From JASBTN01 sp965228805 (lineage in GTDB: Bacteria > Pseudomonadota > Alphaproteobacteria > Rhodobacterales > Rhodobacteraceae): 64,000 bases of DNA. Location: assembly GCF_965228805.1 (NCBI RefSeq), contig NZ_CBDDIE010000003.1:1674001-1738000 (forward strand). The letters are read 5' to 3'. Below, one piece after another: positions 54,257-63,075 of the stretch. The first letter of the stretch is position 1; each line of letters starts with the position of its first letter. The position numbers were made by a program, and so were the translations under genes. Under the pieces are notes generated by a model. That model was not told the DNA's origin. It saw only the letters and a program-made list of their open reading frames with translations, and ran no database searches.

Positions 54257-54391
54257 TTACGCGCTCAGCGACTTGCGACCACGAGCGCGGCGCGCGTTCA
54301 GGATCTTGCGGCCGGCCTTGGTGGCCATGCGCGAGCGGAAGCCGTGGCGGCGTTTGCGAACCAGGTTCGAGGGTTGGTAGGTGCGTTTCAT
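54257..54391 (-). CDS. rpmH: 50S ribosomal protein L34
   Basis: 44 residues: MKRTYQPSNLVRKRRHGFRS and ATKAGRKILNARRARGRKSL. The whole length is standard L34. The ATG at 54391 is preceded by a GGAGACGGG ribosome site. It is the usual first gene of the rpmH-rnpA-yidD cluster. Confidence 0.97.
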   Translation of the reverse strand: MKRTYQPSNLVRKRRHGFRSRMATKAGRKILNARRARGRKSLSA

Positions 54392-54631
54392 CGCCCGTCT
54401 CCGTCCAAGGCCCAAAATCCCGGTGGATTCGGGGCGTGTGTCATTCGAAGCCCGGTCTATAGGCGGCAATTCGGTCCAAGTCAAACGCCCCGTGAAAGAA
54501 AATCGCGGCTTTTGTTACAGAATGGGGCTCCTTTCGTAGCATATCCTCACCGGGGATCAAGCGGACGTGAGGTGGGTGGGAAAGATGCAATGAAGCCGTC
54601 ATGTTGGCTGCAACCGCAGACGAGAAAGCCC

Positions 54632-55366
54632 ATGACCGACATGACCACACCCACCGGCGCCGAGGCGCATCCGATGCTGAAGCGCCTGCCGCTGATCACC
54701 ATCCTGGCCGTCGCCCTGATCGGCGCCTTTACCCTGCGCGACTACCTCAGCTTTGAAACGCTGGCGGCGAATCGCGAGGTTTTGCTGGCGTTTCGTGATG
54801 CCAACTACCTGCTGACGGTGCTGGTCTTCGTGGCCGCCTATGTGGTGATCGTCGCCTTCTCGCTGCCCGGGGCCACCATCGCGACCCTGACCGGCGGCTT
54901 CCTGTTCGCGACCTTTCCGGGTGTGTTGTTCAATGTCACCGCCGCCACCCTCGGTGCGATTGCCATCTTTCTGGCCGCGCGCTGGGGGCTGGGCGACCGA
55001 CTGGCGGCCCGCATGGAGCATTCCGACGGCGCGGTGAAACGCATCAAGGATGGGATTGACCAGAACCAGTGGTCCGTCCTGTTCATGATCCGCCTGGTGC
55101 CCGCCGTGCCCTTCTTCATCGCCAACCTGATCCCCGCCTTCGTCGGCGTGCCGCTCTATCGCTTCGCCATCTCGACCTTCCTGGGCATCATTCCGGGCGG
55201 GCTGGTCTATACTTCGGTCGGTGCCGGGCTGGGCGAGGTCTTTGCCCGTGGCGAGGCGCCCGATCTGGGCATTATCTTCGAGCCGCATGTGCTCTTCCCG
55301 ATCCTCGGCCTGGCGGCCCTGTCCGCCCTGCCCATGGTCCTGAAACTCTTCAAGAAAGGCGCGTGA
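54632..55366 (+). CDS. TVP38/TMEM64-family membrane protein
   Basis: 244 residues from ATG 54632; ATG 54590 would add 14 residues. Several helices are visible: LPLITILAVALIGAFTL, LLTVLVFVAAYVVIVAFSLP, then the conserved FMIRLVPAVPFFIANLIPAF and GLVYTSVGAGLG (DedA/SNARE-associated type). Transport role uncertain. The FAD-reductase gene starts one base after it ends, a common TVP38-reductase pairing. Confidence 0.88.
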   Translation: MTDMTTPTGAEAHPMLKRLPLITILAVALIGAFTLRDYLSFETLAANREVLLAFRDANYLLTVLVFVAAYVVIVAFSLPGATIATLTGGFLFATFPGVLFNVTAATLGAIAIFLAARWGLGDRLAARMEHSDGAVKRIKDGIDQNQWSVLFMIRLVPAVPFFIANLIPAFVGVPLYRFAISTFLGIIPGGLVYTSVGAGLGEVFARGEAPDLGIIFEPHVLFPILGLAALSALPMVLKLFKKGA

Positions 55367-55367
55367 T

Positions 55368-56735
55368 ATGGAGCGCATCAAGGTGGATGTCTGCGTCATT
55401 GGCGCAGGGGCCGGAGGTTTGTCCGTGGCCGCGGGCGCGGTGCAGATGGGGGCCTCGGTTGTCCTTCTGGAAGGACACAAGATGGGCGGCGACTGCCTGA
55501 ACTTCGGCTGCGTGCCGTCAAAGGCGCTGCTGCATGCCGGGCGCGCGGGGATGGAGTGGCAGGCGGCGCATGAACATGTGCGGGCCACGATTGCCACGAT
55601 CGAACCCCATGACAGCCAGGAGCGTTTCGAAGGGCTGGGCGTGCGGGTCATTCGCGAGTTTGGCCAGTTCATCAGCCCCACGGAAGTGCAGGCAGGCGAT
55701 CACGTGATCCAGGCCCGACGCTTCGTGATCTCGACCGGCTCGCGCCCCTTCGTGCCACCGATCCCGGGACTGGAGGGGGTGCCTTACGAGACCAACGAAA
55801 CGATCTTCGACCTGGAAGACGCGCCCAAGCACCTGCTGATCATCGGCGGCGGCCCCATCGGGCTGGAAATGGCCGAGGCGCATCGCGCGCTGGGTTGCGA
55901 GGTCACAGTGATCGAGGGGCTAAAGGCGCTGGGCAAGGATGACCCGGAGCTGGCGGGTGTGGTGCTGGACAGTCTGCGCGGCCAGGGCGTCGCCATTGAA
56001 GAGGGTGCGATGGCCAAGGAGGTTCGTGGCCAGGCAGGCGCCATTGAGGTCGAGGCGCAGGACGGGCGCATCTTCAAGGGTTCGCATCTGCTGGTCGCCG
56101 TGGGGCGGCAGGCCAACACCGACAAGCTGAACATCGAGGCCGCCGGGATCGAACCTACCCGTACCGGGCTGAAGGTGGATGCAAGCCTGCGCACGACGAA
56201 TCGCAAGGTCTATGCGATCGGCGACGTGGCGGGCGGGCTGCAGTTCACCCATGTGGCGGGCTATCATGCCGGGATCATTATTCGCTCGATGCTGTTTGGC
56301 CTGCCGTCGAAGGCCAAGACGCACCACATCCCCTGGGCCACCTATACCTCGCCCGAACTGGCGCAGGTCGGGTTGACCGAGGCAGAAGCACGCAAGGCCC
56401 ATGGCGCCCGGCTGGAGGTCGTGCGGTTCGATTTCTCCGGCAATGACCGCGCGATTGCCACCGGTCAGACCCAAGGCACGGTCAAGGCGATGGTGGTGAA
56501 GGGCAAGCCGGTCGGTGTCTCCATCGTCGGACCCGGCGCGGGGGAGCTCATCAACTTCTGGGCCATGGTCATCGCCAACGGGCTAAAAATGTCCCATGTG
56601 GCCGCCATGGTCGCGCCCTATCCCACGATGGGCGAGATCAACAAACGCGTGGCGGGGGCCTATTTCACCCCCCGCCTGTTTGACAATCCCAAGGTGAAGC
56701 GCATTGTGGGACTTGTGCAACGATTGATCCCCTGA
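55368..56735 (+). CDS. Pyridine nucleotide-disulfide (mercuric-reductase-like) oxidoreductase
   Basis: 455 residues. FAD site GAGAGGLSVAAGA, redox pair GGDCLNFGCVPSKAL (CxxxxC), NAD site IIGGGPIGLEMAEAH, and YAIGDVAGGLQFTHVAGYHA. The C-terminal dimer domain ends PYPTMGEINKRVAGAYF. It resembles dihydrolipoyl dehydrogenase / mercuric reductase but lacks a metal-binding N-terminal domain, so a mercury role is unlikely. Paired with the TVP38 gene. Confidence 0.92.
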   Translation: MERIKVDVCVIGAGAGGLSVAAGAVQMGASVVLLEGHKMGGDCLNFGCVPSKALLHAGRAGMEWQAAHEHVRATIATIEPHDSQERFEGLGVRVIREFGQFISPTEVQAGDHVIQARRFVISTGSRPFVPPIPGLEGVPYETNETIFDLEDAPKHLLIIGGGPIGLEMAEAHRALGCEVTVIEGLKALGKDDPELAGVVLDSLRGQGVAIEEGAMAKEVRGQAGAIEVEAQDGRIFKGSHLLVAVGRQANTDKLNIEAAGIEPTRTGLKVDASLRTTNRKVYAIGDVAGGLQFTHVAGYHAGIIIRSMLFGLPSKAKTHHIPWATYTSPELAQVGLTEAEARKAHGARLEVVRFDFSGNDRAIATGQTQGTVKAMVVKGKPVGVSIVGPGAGELINFWAMVIANGLKMSHVAAMVAPYPTMGEINKRVAGAYFTPRLFDNPKVKRIVGLVQRLIP

Positions 56736-56749
56736 AGGTGCGACCGGAT

Positions 56750-58141
56750 ATGCTCAATACCCTTTCGGGACGTTTCCTGATCCTGACCACCGCCTTCGTG
56801 ATGTTGGCGGAGGTGTTGATTTTTGTCCCCTCGGTGGCGCGGTTTCGCGAGGATTACCTGCGCAACCGTCTGGAACGGGCGCAGATCGCCTCGCTCGCGC
56901 TGCTGGCCGAGGACATGATCGACCCCTCGCTGGAAACCGAGCTGCTGGAGAATGCCGAGGTCTTCAATGTGGTGCTGCGCCGCGATGAGGTGCGCGAGCT
57001 GATGCTGAGCTCGACCCTGCCCGGGCCGGTGGCGGGAAATTTCGACCTGCGCGACAGCATGCCCTGGGCGCTGATCATGGATGCGATGACCCGGCTGGCC
57101 AAGCCCGATGATCAGGTGATCCGGGTGATTGGAGAGCCGGTGCGCGAGGGTGGTTTGGTGATCGAGGTCACCATGGCCACTGGTCCCCTGCGCGCAGCGA
57201 TGATCGACTATGGGCGCAACATCTTCCTGTTGTCGCTGGTGATCTCGGTCTTCACGGCCGTGCTGCTGTTCCTGGCGGTGCGGCGCCTGATGGTGCGGCC
57301 GATCAAGGGCGTGGTGGACCACATGGCCTCCTATGCCGAGGCACCGGAGGACGCGCGCACGATCATCGAACCTTCCGCCGGGGTGACCGAGCTGCGCGAG
57401 GCCGAGGAGGCGCTGCAGACCATGCAGACCCAGCTGACCGGTGCCTTGAAGCAAAAGGAACGTCTGGCCCAGCTGGGCGGTGCGGTGGCGCGGATCAGCC
57501 ACGACCTGCGCAATATCCTGACGACCGCGCAGCTCTTTGCCGACCGGATGGAGATGAGCGAGGATCCCGGGGTGAAACGGGCCGCCCCCAAGCTGGTGAA
57601 CTCGATCGCCCGGGCGGTGAACCTGTGCGAAAGCACGCTGGCCTTCGGCAAGGCCGAGGAGCCCGCGCCGATGCTGACCCGCGTGGTGCTGGCGGAACTG
57701 GCGGGGGAGGTGTTCGACAGCGAACGGCTGGCGTCGGGCGAACATGACATCTCCTACGGCGAGAACATTCCGGCCAACATGGTGGTGCGGGCCGATCCCG
57801 AACAGGTCTACCGCGTGCTGGGCAACCTGGTGCGCAACGCCCGCCAGGCGATCATCGCCTCGGGCAAGTCGGGTGAAGTTTCCCTGCGCGCGACCGAAAA
57901 CGATGTGGAATGGACCATCTGCGTCGAGGACACCGGGCCGGGCCTGCCGCCCAAGGCGCAGGAACTGCTGTTCCAGCCCTTCGCGGGCACCAACCGGCGC
58001 GGCGGCACCGGGCTGGGCCTGGCCATTGCCGCCGAGCTGATCCGCGGCCACGGTGGGCGGCTGGAGCTGGAACGTACGGGGGCGGAGGGTACGGTCTTTG
58101 CCATCCACCTGCCCAAGGGGGTCGAGACGCTCGATCCCTGA
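56750..58141 (+). CDS. Sensor histidine kinase
   Basis: 463 residues from ATG 56750 (MLNTLSGRFLILTTAFVMLA). The helices at about 10-30 and 157-177 bound a periplasmic region of about 125 residues. A HAMP-like stretch is followed by HisKA RISHDLRNILTTAQ and HATPase motifs NLVRNARQA, DTGPGLP and GGTGLGLAIA. No response regulator gene is adjacent, so the partner is elsewhere. The input signal is unknown. Confidence 0.92.
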   Translation: MLNTLSGRFLILTTAFVMLAEVLIFVPSVARFREDYLRNRLERAQIASLALLAEDMIDPSLETELLENAEVFNVVLRRDEVRELMLSSTLPGPVAGNFDLRDSMPWALIMDAMTRLAKPDDQVIRVIGEPVREGGLVIEVTMATGPLRAAMIDYGRNIFLLSLVISVFTAVLLFLAVRRLMVRPIKGVVDHMASYAEAPEDARTIIEPSAGVTELREAEEALQTMQTQLTGALKQKERLAQLGGAVARISHDLRNILTTAQLFADRMEMSEDPGVKRAAPKLVNSIARAVNLCESTLAFGKAEEPAPMLTRVVLAELAGEVFDSERLASGEHDISYGENIPANMVVRADPEQVYRVLGNLVRNARQAIIASGKSGEVSLRATENDVEWTICVEDTGPGLPPKAQELLFQPFAGTNRRGGTGLGLAIAAELIRGHGGRLELERTGAEGTVFAIHLPKGVETLDP

Positions 58142-58154
58142 ACCCGGCGGGCAG

Positions 58155-58248
58155 GGCTGAATTCCCCGGCCCGGCTCCCACCCTTGCAAGCGAGGCGCAG
58201 GTGGCAGGTCGGTTGCCATCCCACCCCGCCGCGCCGGGGAATTCGGCT
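58155..58248. repeat. Palindromic element downstream of the kinase
   Basis: Arms GGCTGAATTCCCCGGC (58155-58170) and GCCGGGGAATTCGGCT (58233-58248) pair with two mismatches across about 60 bp. It does not resemble the GCCCGACCCT element. Its position just after the kinase stop would suit a terminator, but there is no T run. Confidence 0.5.
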
Positions 58249-58345
58249 CCTGGTTTGCGCGCGGACAAAAAATCGCACACGGGTGCATATTTCCTGTTTT
58301 TCGCTCTTGCGCCCCCCCAAGGGTGAGTCTATACCCCGCCTCCAC

Positions 58346-58422
58346 GGACCGATAGCTCAGCTGGATAGAGTACCTGACTACGAATCAGGGGGTCGGGGGT
58401 TCGAATCCTCCTCGGTCCGCCA
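58346..58422 (+). tRNA. tRNA-Arg (ACG)
   Basis: A 77-nt cloverleaf: acceptor GGACCGA / TCGGTCC, D arm AGCTCAGCTGGATAGAGT, anticodon arm CCTGA-CTACGAA-TCAGG with anticodon ACG, T arm GGGGGTTCGAATCCTCC, then discriminator G and encoded CCA. An integrase gene lies about 500 bp beyond its 3' end, so the tRNA 3' half is the likely attachment site of the island. Confidence 0.95.
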
Positions 58423-58926
58423 CCTGCCCAAATGTCAAATGCCAGTATATGTTACCTTTTGGGGCACTAATTTGCTTTTTTGCACGTCGTGACCTTGGTT
58501 GCGGTGTTGTTTTCGCCTTTTCGGTGAAGAGCGACGTATAGCTCGATCAGATACCGTCGCGTGCTCCATGGCGTAAAAGACGACAACCCCAATGTGAGTT
58601 TCTGCTCCCGGCCCCTAGCTTCCATTCATGGCAGTCGCGGGAAATGACCGGAGCCAGCTTGAAGCGTACATAGCCTTTCGGCATGTCGGGTGGTGACCTG
58701 CCGTTCACTACTGCGACCTCGAACGGCAGCAACCGCGGAAATCGGACTTTGCAAAGTTTCGCGATCGGCCGAAGCCAGATCCCCACACCGCCTGCGCAAT
58801 GCTCCGATGCAGTCAAACAACGCGGATTTCAGGTTCCTTCGGGCGCGGGGATGATCTCTTCTTCTTCTGACTTTTCCTGATTGGTTTCCTTAGTCTCTGG
58901 GAGGCCCACCGAGATAGGAGATTGAG
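58423..58926. other. tRNA-integrase gap, no gene recognised
   Basis: About 500 bp between the tRNA 3' end and the integrase start. No frame here has convincing coding features. It would contain the island's left attachment junction. A duplicate of the tRNA 3' end is not seen elsewhere in the window. Confidence 0.5.
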
Positions 58927-60360
58927 ATGCAAGAAAACCGTCACGCACCACCTTTGTCTGACCCCGAGAACATCCTTCGGCTTCCGGCTCGAACGATCCC
59001 ATACTGGAATATAATTGAGTATTGTCGACACATCGGCGTTGCGAAACTACCGTCCGGGCAATGCCACTGGGTCGCGCGCATCCGGTGCAAGGGCGGTAAG
59101 TACCGACAGAAACGTCTAGGCAGAGTTGGCTTGGAATGTGCGGGAGGGTTGACCTACGACCAAGCTTTGTCGGCTGCTACCGACTGGTTCAAACAGGCCC
59201 AGATTGTCGCCCTTGCGGCCCAACCCTACGCGGTGGGCATAAACTCCAAGCTGAAATACACAAAAACCAATAGTCGGTTCACAGTCGGTGATGCGATGTA
59301 CGGCTTCGTGGAATGGAAACGAATTGCCGCCGCCCCGACTTATTTTGAAACCACCCTTTCGCTCATAAATTGTCACATCATTCCTAGGCTGGGTGATCGG
59401 CCCGTTGAGGAGTTGACCCAGCAGGTGTTCACCGAGTTCTGTTTAGATATCCTGGAAACAGCTCCAAAGCGCGGGAACCAAACCCAGGGAGCAAAAACTC
59501 GGTTACATGATTTGGATCACGAAGCGCTTCGAAAGCGAAAGAAAACACTGAATACGGTGATCGGCATCCTGAGAACGGCCATCGAGATGGCTTGGGAAAA
59601 TGGCGACGTGGAGTCCGAGCGGTCATGGCGGCGATTGCATCGCGTTCCTCACGCGGATGCTCCTCGACAGTTCTTCTTGACTCGCGCCCAGGCCAAGCGC
59701 TTGATCGCCTCCTGTCGACCAGACCTCGCTCTCCTGGTTCAGGCTGCCTTGTATACCGGGTGCCGGGTGTCCGAGCTCGCTAGAATGAAAGCGCGCGACG
59801 TTGGTGGCAATGTCTATGGCGTTTACGTCGCACCAATGAAGAGCTATCGCGGGCGCTATGTTATTCTCCCGGATGAGGGAATGACCTTCTTTCTTGATCA
59901 GATCGAAAAACTCGAAGACGAGCAGCTTGTCTTTCGGACGGCGTCAGAAAGATCATGGGCTGGGCTCCACAAGCATCTCTTCAAGGAGGCGGTAAGGCGC
60001 GCTGGTTTGCCCGAAGAGTTCGTGTTTCATGGGCTCCGGCACACTTACGCAAGTCAATTGGTGCAAGCGGGGACACCACTGGCAATCGTTGCCAAACAAC
60101 TCGGACATTCAAATACCGATACTGTCAGTCGGACCTACGGCCATCTTTGTTGCGACTCCATCGAATTCGAGCTCTCGAAGCGGTTTGCACCCCTTCAGCA
60201 GACAAGAAAGGACGGACGGCTGAAACGCTTGAAAGCTTCACTTCAAAACAGAAGCGAGCCTAATTGGTCATGGCCGTTAAAGAACCGAAGCAAGTCGAAC
60301 GGGGTATTGGTTGAATTGCTTCGGGGAAGAGAAGCAGAATTACGTGGTCAGGACACCTGA
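58927..60360 (+). CDS. Tyrosine recombinase / island integrase
   Basis: 477 residues from ATG 58927 after GGAGATTGAG. The C-terminal catalytic domain shows the Arg in YTGCRVSELARMK, then HGLRHTYASQL (HxxR), LGHSNTDTVSRTYGHL (H then Tyr). An N-terminal arm-binding region and a core-binding domain (YFETTLSLINCHII) precede it. It probably integrates the island at tRNA-Arg. The lower GC and codon use differ from the core genes. Confidence 0.93.
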   Translation: MQENRHAPPLSDPENILRLPARTIPYWNIIEYCRHIGVAKLPSGQCHWVARIRCKGGKYRQKRLGRVGLECAGGLTYDQALSAATDWFKQAQIVALAAQPYAVGINSKLKYTKTNSRFTVGDAMYGFVEWKRIAAAPTYFETTLSLINCHIIPRLGDRPVEELTQQVFTEFCLDILETAPKRGNQTQGAKTRLHDLDHEALRKRKKTLNTVIGILRTAIEMAWENGDVESERSWRRLHRVPHADAPRQFFLTRAQAKRLIASCRPDLALLVQAALYTGCRVSELARMKARDVGGNVYGVYVAPMKSYRGRYVILPDEGMTFFLDQIEKLEDEQLVFRTASERSWAGLHKHLFKEAVRRAGLPEEFVFHGLRHTYASQLVQAGTPLAIVAKQLGHSNTDTVSRTYGHLCCDSIEFELSKRFAPLQQTRKDGRLKRLKASLQNRSEPNWSWPLKNRSKSNGVLVELLRGREAELRGQDT

Positions 60361-60562
60361 TCAGCCCATAGCTACCATTCGATGCGTCGAACCAAGAAGT
60401 CTTCGGCTTCCATTGGTCCGCACCAGTCAATTCACTTCCTATAGGATTACGAGGCCACTCCAATCCTATCCATATGCGGGAAAGTCGCATTTAATCTTCG
60501 CCAAATAAGAGTATGATCTCCTTTGTAGTTCATTCAAAACACACTAGGAGGTTGATCAAAAA

Positions 60563-60865
60563 ATGTGGCGCCAGATTTCGCTTTTCTCCGTGTTGTTATT
60601 GTTGCTTTCAAACACCCCAGCAACCTCACAAGAGTTCGCGCCACCTTTTCTCGATACATTTCGACTGGCTCAGAGTTATTCTTGCGGAAAGACTTGTGGG
60701 AAAGTTCGTAGTTGTCGGGAAGCGGTTTACCAATGGTGCGTGTGTGGATACCGGCGCGCGGATGGAGACAATGACGGGGTGCCATGCGAGAAGCATTGTG
60801 GTCAGAGCTCCAGAGCTAACCTTGATCGAGTTCGTGCATACAAGGCTGAGTTTGGGTGCCGGTGA
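60563..60865 (+). CDS. Excalibur-domain secreted protein
   Basis: 100 residues with a signal peptide (MWRQISLFSVLLLLLSNTPA, then TS). Six or more cysteines follow, ending with the Excalibur calcium-binding loop YRRADGDNDGVPCEKHC (DxDxDG). A small periplasmic or extracellular protein, often on islands with nuclease-type partners. Its role here is unknown. The 200 bp before it holds nothing recognisable. Confidence 0.85.
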   Translation: MWRQISLFSVLLLLLSNTPATSQEFAPPFLDTFRLAQSYSCGKTCGKVRSCREAVYQWCVCGYRRADGDNDGVPCEKHCGQSSRANLDRVRAYKAEFGCR

Positions 60866-61097
60866 ACGGCCCTAACCGGACTCTGATCGTTTGCCAACGT
60901 GCTGCTGCGCGGCTTCCTCGAAGCAGTCATTGGCGAGTGAACACGCTTGTCTTTCAAAAGGTGCACTCACGACGCTTACTCAAGCCGCAATAGCGAAGCT
61001 GATAGCCTTGAAATCAGCCAAGTTCGACCCGATCTACTTGTAGATATGGGCACCCCAGCAGGAAGATTTGAAACCGCATTAGGAAGGGAACCGTTTT

Positions 61098-61586
61098 TTG
61101 GAATTTGTTGTGCAGAATGCTTTCGAGATCGTTTCAATCCTGATTGCCGCTGGCGCATTGTTCTACGCGGCACTTGCGTTTAGCGCCTCAAAGCAAGCGA
61201 TCAAAGCCACACAGGAATCTGACATCACCGCTCTGCAAGTAAAAGCGCAAGACGGTATCTCAGATGCGAAGCGAAGTTTCCTATCACTTCAAGAGGCTTG
61301 CCTTCTAACGCGGCGAGAATGGGACAATCACAAGAGTCAGCACTTTCCTACATTGGGTAGTTCTTTTGGACACTCAATTTTCGCTGTACCGGAAGAAACA
61401 CAGCACATCAGTGAAATTGAGCGAACAGGTTCGACAACGCTCAACGAGCTACTTGCGTCAAAACCTAAGTCTGATGCGCCAACCACTTCAGACCTATGTG
61501 AATTTATTGCCAAGGCACAGTCCGCGTCCACGCAGATCGAAAGGCTTAAATTGAGCCTTGAAGGGCCAAAACCTTTCAGACAATGA
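61098..61586 (+). CDS. Hypothetical protein with N-terminal membrane anchor
   Basis: 162 residues from TTG 61098 with AGGAAGGGA upstream. One membrane helix (about 10-30, IVSILIAAGALFYAALAFSA) is followed by a helical, soluble region with no recognised motif. Similar short anchored proteins occur in mobile islands as accessory genes. Confidence 0.55.
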   Translation: MEFVVQNAFEIVSILIAAGALFYAALAFSASKQAIKATQESDITALQVKAQDGISDAKRSFLSLQEACLLTRREWDNHKSQHFPTLGSSFGHSIFAVPEETQHISEIERTGSTTLNELLASKPKSDAPTTSDLCEFIAKAQSASTQIERLKLSLEGPKPFRQ

Positions 61587-61737
61587 CGGCCCTAAGCCGC
61601 CTTTCGCGGAAGACGCATTGAATGGCGGTTATGAGGCCCTTTTTTCAACCCTCAGAATTTTGGCGAGAACTTGGAAAGGAAGGTAGGCTTGCTTGCTGCC
61701 TGCCTTCGTGGGGATCAGATACCCAAACCTTGGGAAC

Positions 61738-61834
61738 TGGCCCCGGCTGACAATGGTGGGACACACAGCCGGGGCATGATTACTAGGGCGAACGAAACTA
61801 CTATTGCCCTTGGTATTTGGGTAAACAGATTTGG
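61738..61834 (-). ncRNA. Candidate hairpin RNA, copy 1 (minus strand)
   Basis: Read leftward from the CtrA-like box at 61835-61849: a first hairpin AAGGGC / GCCCT, then a second hairpin with CCCCGGCTG / CAGCCGGGG arms (61741-61749 and 61766-61774). The same two hairpins in the same order occur in copy 2 on the plus strand. No T run ends this copy. Conservation of structure with divergent loops suggests an RNA, not a protein. Confidence 0.45.
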
Positions 61835-61849
61835 TTAACGCAGAGTTAA
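61835..61849. promoter_or_regulatory. CtrA-like box TTAA-N7-TTAA
   Basis: TTAA (61835-61838) and TTAA (61846-61849) are separated by exactly seven bases, within GGTTAAC/GTTAACC arms. This matches the CtrA consensus known from Caulobacter and used in Rhodobacterales. It sits beside hairpin element copy 1. Confidence 0.5.
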
Positions 61850-62012
61850 CCGTATTCCGATCCCGGCAAATAGATGCCGCTGCGCAAAAACAGAACATCC
61901 GGCCGATCACCGCTTACCCAACATTTAGACAGGGTGTGGGCGCTTTGGGATTTGGGTAACCAGTCGCCCGGATGGAGCAGACCCACAATCGCCCCGTGGC
62001 TGTTTCAACCTG

Positions 62013-62036
62013 CACCCCCGACTTCGGTCGGGGGTG
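62013..62036 (+). terminator. Perfect 10-bp hairpin with UUCG loop
   Basis: CACCCCCGAC - TTCG - GTCGGGGGTG followed by TTCCC. Very stable, but only a weak T run. It may end a leftward or rightward transcript between the hairpin element and the gene at 62122. Confidence 0.5.
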
Positions 62037-62121
62037 TTCCCAAATAGCTGGGGGCGGAGCAATTCGTCGTCATTGGTGGTTTCTGGTATAGTCGCTGACG
62101 GGGCTTCTATTGTGAGAAGCG

Positions 62122-62484
62122 GTGGGTGACATTTTGGCACGCGAAACACCGATCGATGAGATGATCGAGTGCGCGCTGGAAGAGCTGCTGTCTGGCAGCA
62201 AAGAGCAACGGCGAACGCTCGTGCGCCGGATGTGCCTGAGATGGCCATCCGAGCCAGCCCTTTCGATCATTTTTTCCCTGACCTCCGCCGCAGCAATCAT
62301 AGAGGACAACCTTTCCCAAGACAGCGAAGATGATAACGGCGGCGTCGCTGATCGGACCTATCGGCTGGCAGCGGTGCTTGCGGCCGATGTCTATGCTGTT
62401 GAATGTATGCGCCGAAAGCTACCTCTTGCACGAGATCTCCTGCATTTCTGGCGGCGGGTGGATGGATACTTCTCAGGCCTGTGA
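62122..62484 (+). CDS. Hypothetical protein (120 aa)
   Basis: 120 residues from GTG 62122. Helical, with ETPIDEMIECALEELLSGS near the start and RLAAVLAADVYAVECMRRKL in the second half. No motif is recognised. GC content is closer to coding than its flanks. It lies between the two inverted hairpin-element copies. Confidence 0.5.
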   Translation: MGDILARETPIDEMIECALEELLSGSKEQRRTLVRRMCLRWPSEPALSIIFSLTSAAAIIEDNLSQDSEDDNGGVADRTYRLAAVLAADVYAVECMRRKLPLARDLLHFWRRVDGYFSGL

Positions 62485-62560
62485 CGTTTGCGCCGCGGCC
62501 AAAAAAAATATGCAGCTTAACTGTGCCACCCCGAACACAGTTGTTGCCGCTGGAACATGG

Positions 62561-62575
62561 TTAACCGGCTGTTAA
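62561..62575. promoter_or_regulatory. CtrA-like box TTAA-N7-TTAA
   Basis: TTAA (62561-62564), seven bases, TTAA (62572-62575); a further TTAA half-site lies at 62597-62600. It is placed about 35 bp before the candidate small RNA. The same box flanks copy 1, so box and hairpins form one conserved unit. Confidence 0.5.
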
Positions 62576-62597
62576 CTTCTGTTTCCTAAGCATTGGT

Positions 62598-62696
62598 TAA
62601 GGGCGCCTAACATCGTTCCTTTACGCCCTTGCATCTGTGCCCCGGCTGATCACTCCACCCCACCCCTCGAAGCCGGGGCACGCAAGTGCCCTTTTT
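62598..62696 (+). ncRNA. Candidate CtrA-linked small RNA, copy 2 (plus strand)
   Basis: About 100 nt. Hairpin one: AAGGGCG / CGCCCTT. Hairpin two: an 11-bp stem GTGCCCCGGCT (62637-62647) / AGCCGGGGCAC (62671-62681) with a C-rich loop (CCACCCCACCCC), which could act as an anti-Shine-Dalgarno site. It ends in GGGCAC-GCAA-GTGCCC-TTTTT, a full rho-independent terminator. A CtrA-like box lies upstream. No protein frame fits the structure. Alternatively it is a 5' leader for the gene at 62760. Confidence 0.5.
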
Positions 62697-62759
62697 CCAC
62701 TCGAAGTGTTGATTGCTCTCCGCGTTTGCGCTTTATCGCGGCCCCGGGGGGAGTTTTCG

Positions 62760-62954
62760 ATGTCGACAAGGTGTCCATTCTACAAAGTGGGGCAGATAGT
62801 TATGCGCGACCAGGAGGGAAACGCTGTTCGACGCGAAGTCCCAAGCTGCACACACGCAAGCTTTTTGGTCGCAATGCAGGTCTTGTCAGGCGTACCTCGC
62901 TGCGGCGGTGACAAATCCAAATGCGGAGCTGAGAATGAGACGCCCAGCAAATGA
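62760..62954 (+). CDS. Small cysteine-containing hypothetical protein (64 aa)
   Basis: 64 residues from ATG 62760 (MSTRCPFYKVGQIVMRDQEG), with four cysteines (C5, a CTH site, and CGGDKSKCG). GGGGGAG lies 5-8 bp before the ATG. The cysteine pattern could bind a metal. No family recognised. Its 3' end overlaps the next small gene. Confidence 0.5.
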   Translation: MSTRCPFYKVGQIVMRDQEGNAVRREVPSCTHASFLVAMQVLSGVPRCGGDKSKCGAENETPSK

Positions 62955-63075
62955 CAACCGTCGCCCTTCAACGTTGATTAGGTTAGGCCGCCTTTTGATC
63001 ATCGGGGCAGGGCTCGCCTTATTGGCTACCTTCGCGCGGTCAATCTGGCATCTGATTGAGGCAGCCTTGTGGTAA
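62935..63075 (+). CDS. Tiny membrane protein (46 aa)
   Basis: 46 codons, ATG 62935 to TAA 63075, overlapping the previous gene by 20 bp. GGAG sits 6 bp upstream. It begins MRRPANDNRRPSTLIRLGRL and has one membrane helix (IIGAGLALLATFARSIW). The basic N-terminus followed by one helix suits a small inner-membrane protein. It is too short for most gene finders. Confidence 0.45.
   Translation: MRRPANDNRRPSTLIRLGRLLIIGAGLALLATFARSIWHLIEAALW

Larger units (their letters stand above)
61587..62121. other. Intergenic region with one hairpin-element copy
   Basis: No convincing gene. It contains the leftward hairpin element (61738-61850) and a perfect 10-bp hairpin with UUCG loop at 62013-62036 (CACCCCCGAC / GTCGGGGGTG), which looks like a terminator or RNA end. 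The frame on the minus strand at 61629-61910 has no domain and crosses the hairpin element, so it is not annotated. Confidence 0.5.

Noticed and set aside
61629..61910. 93-codon minus-strand frame
   Set aside because: It crosses the hairpin element and has no domain or ribosome site.
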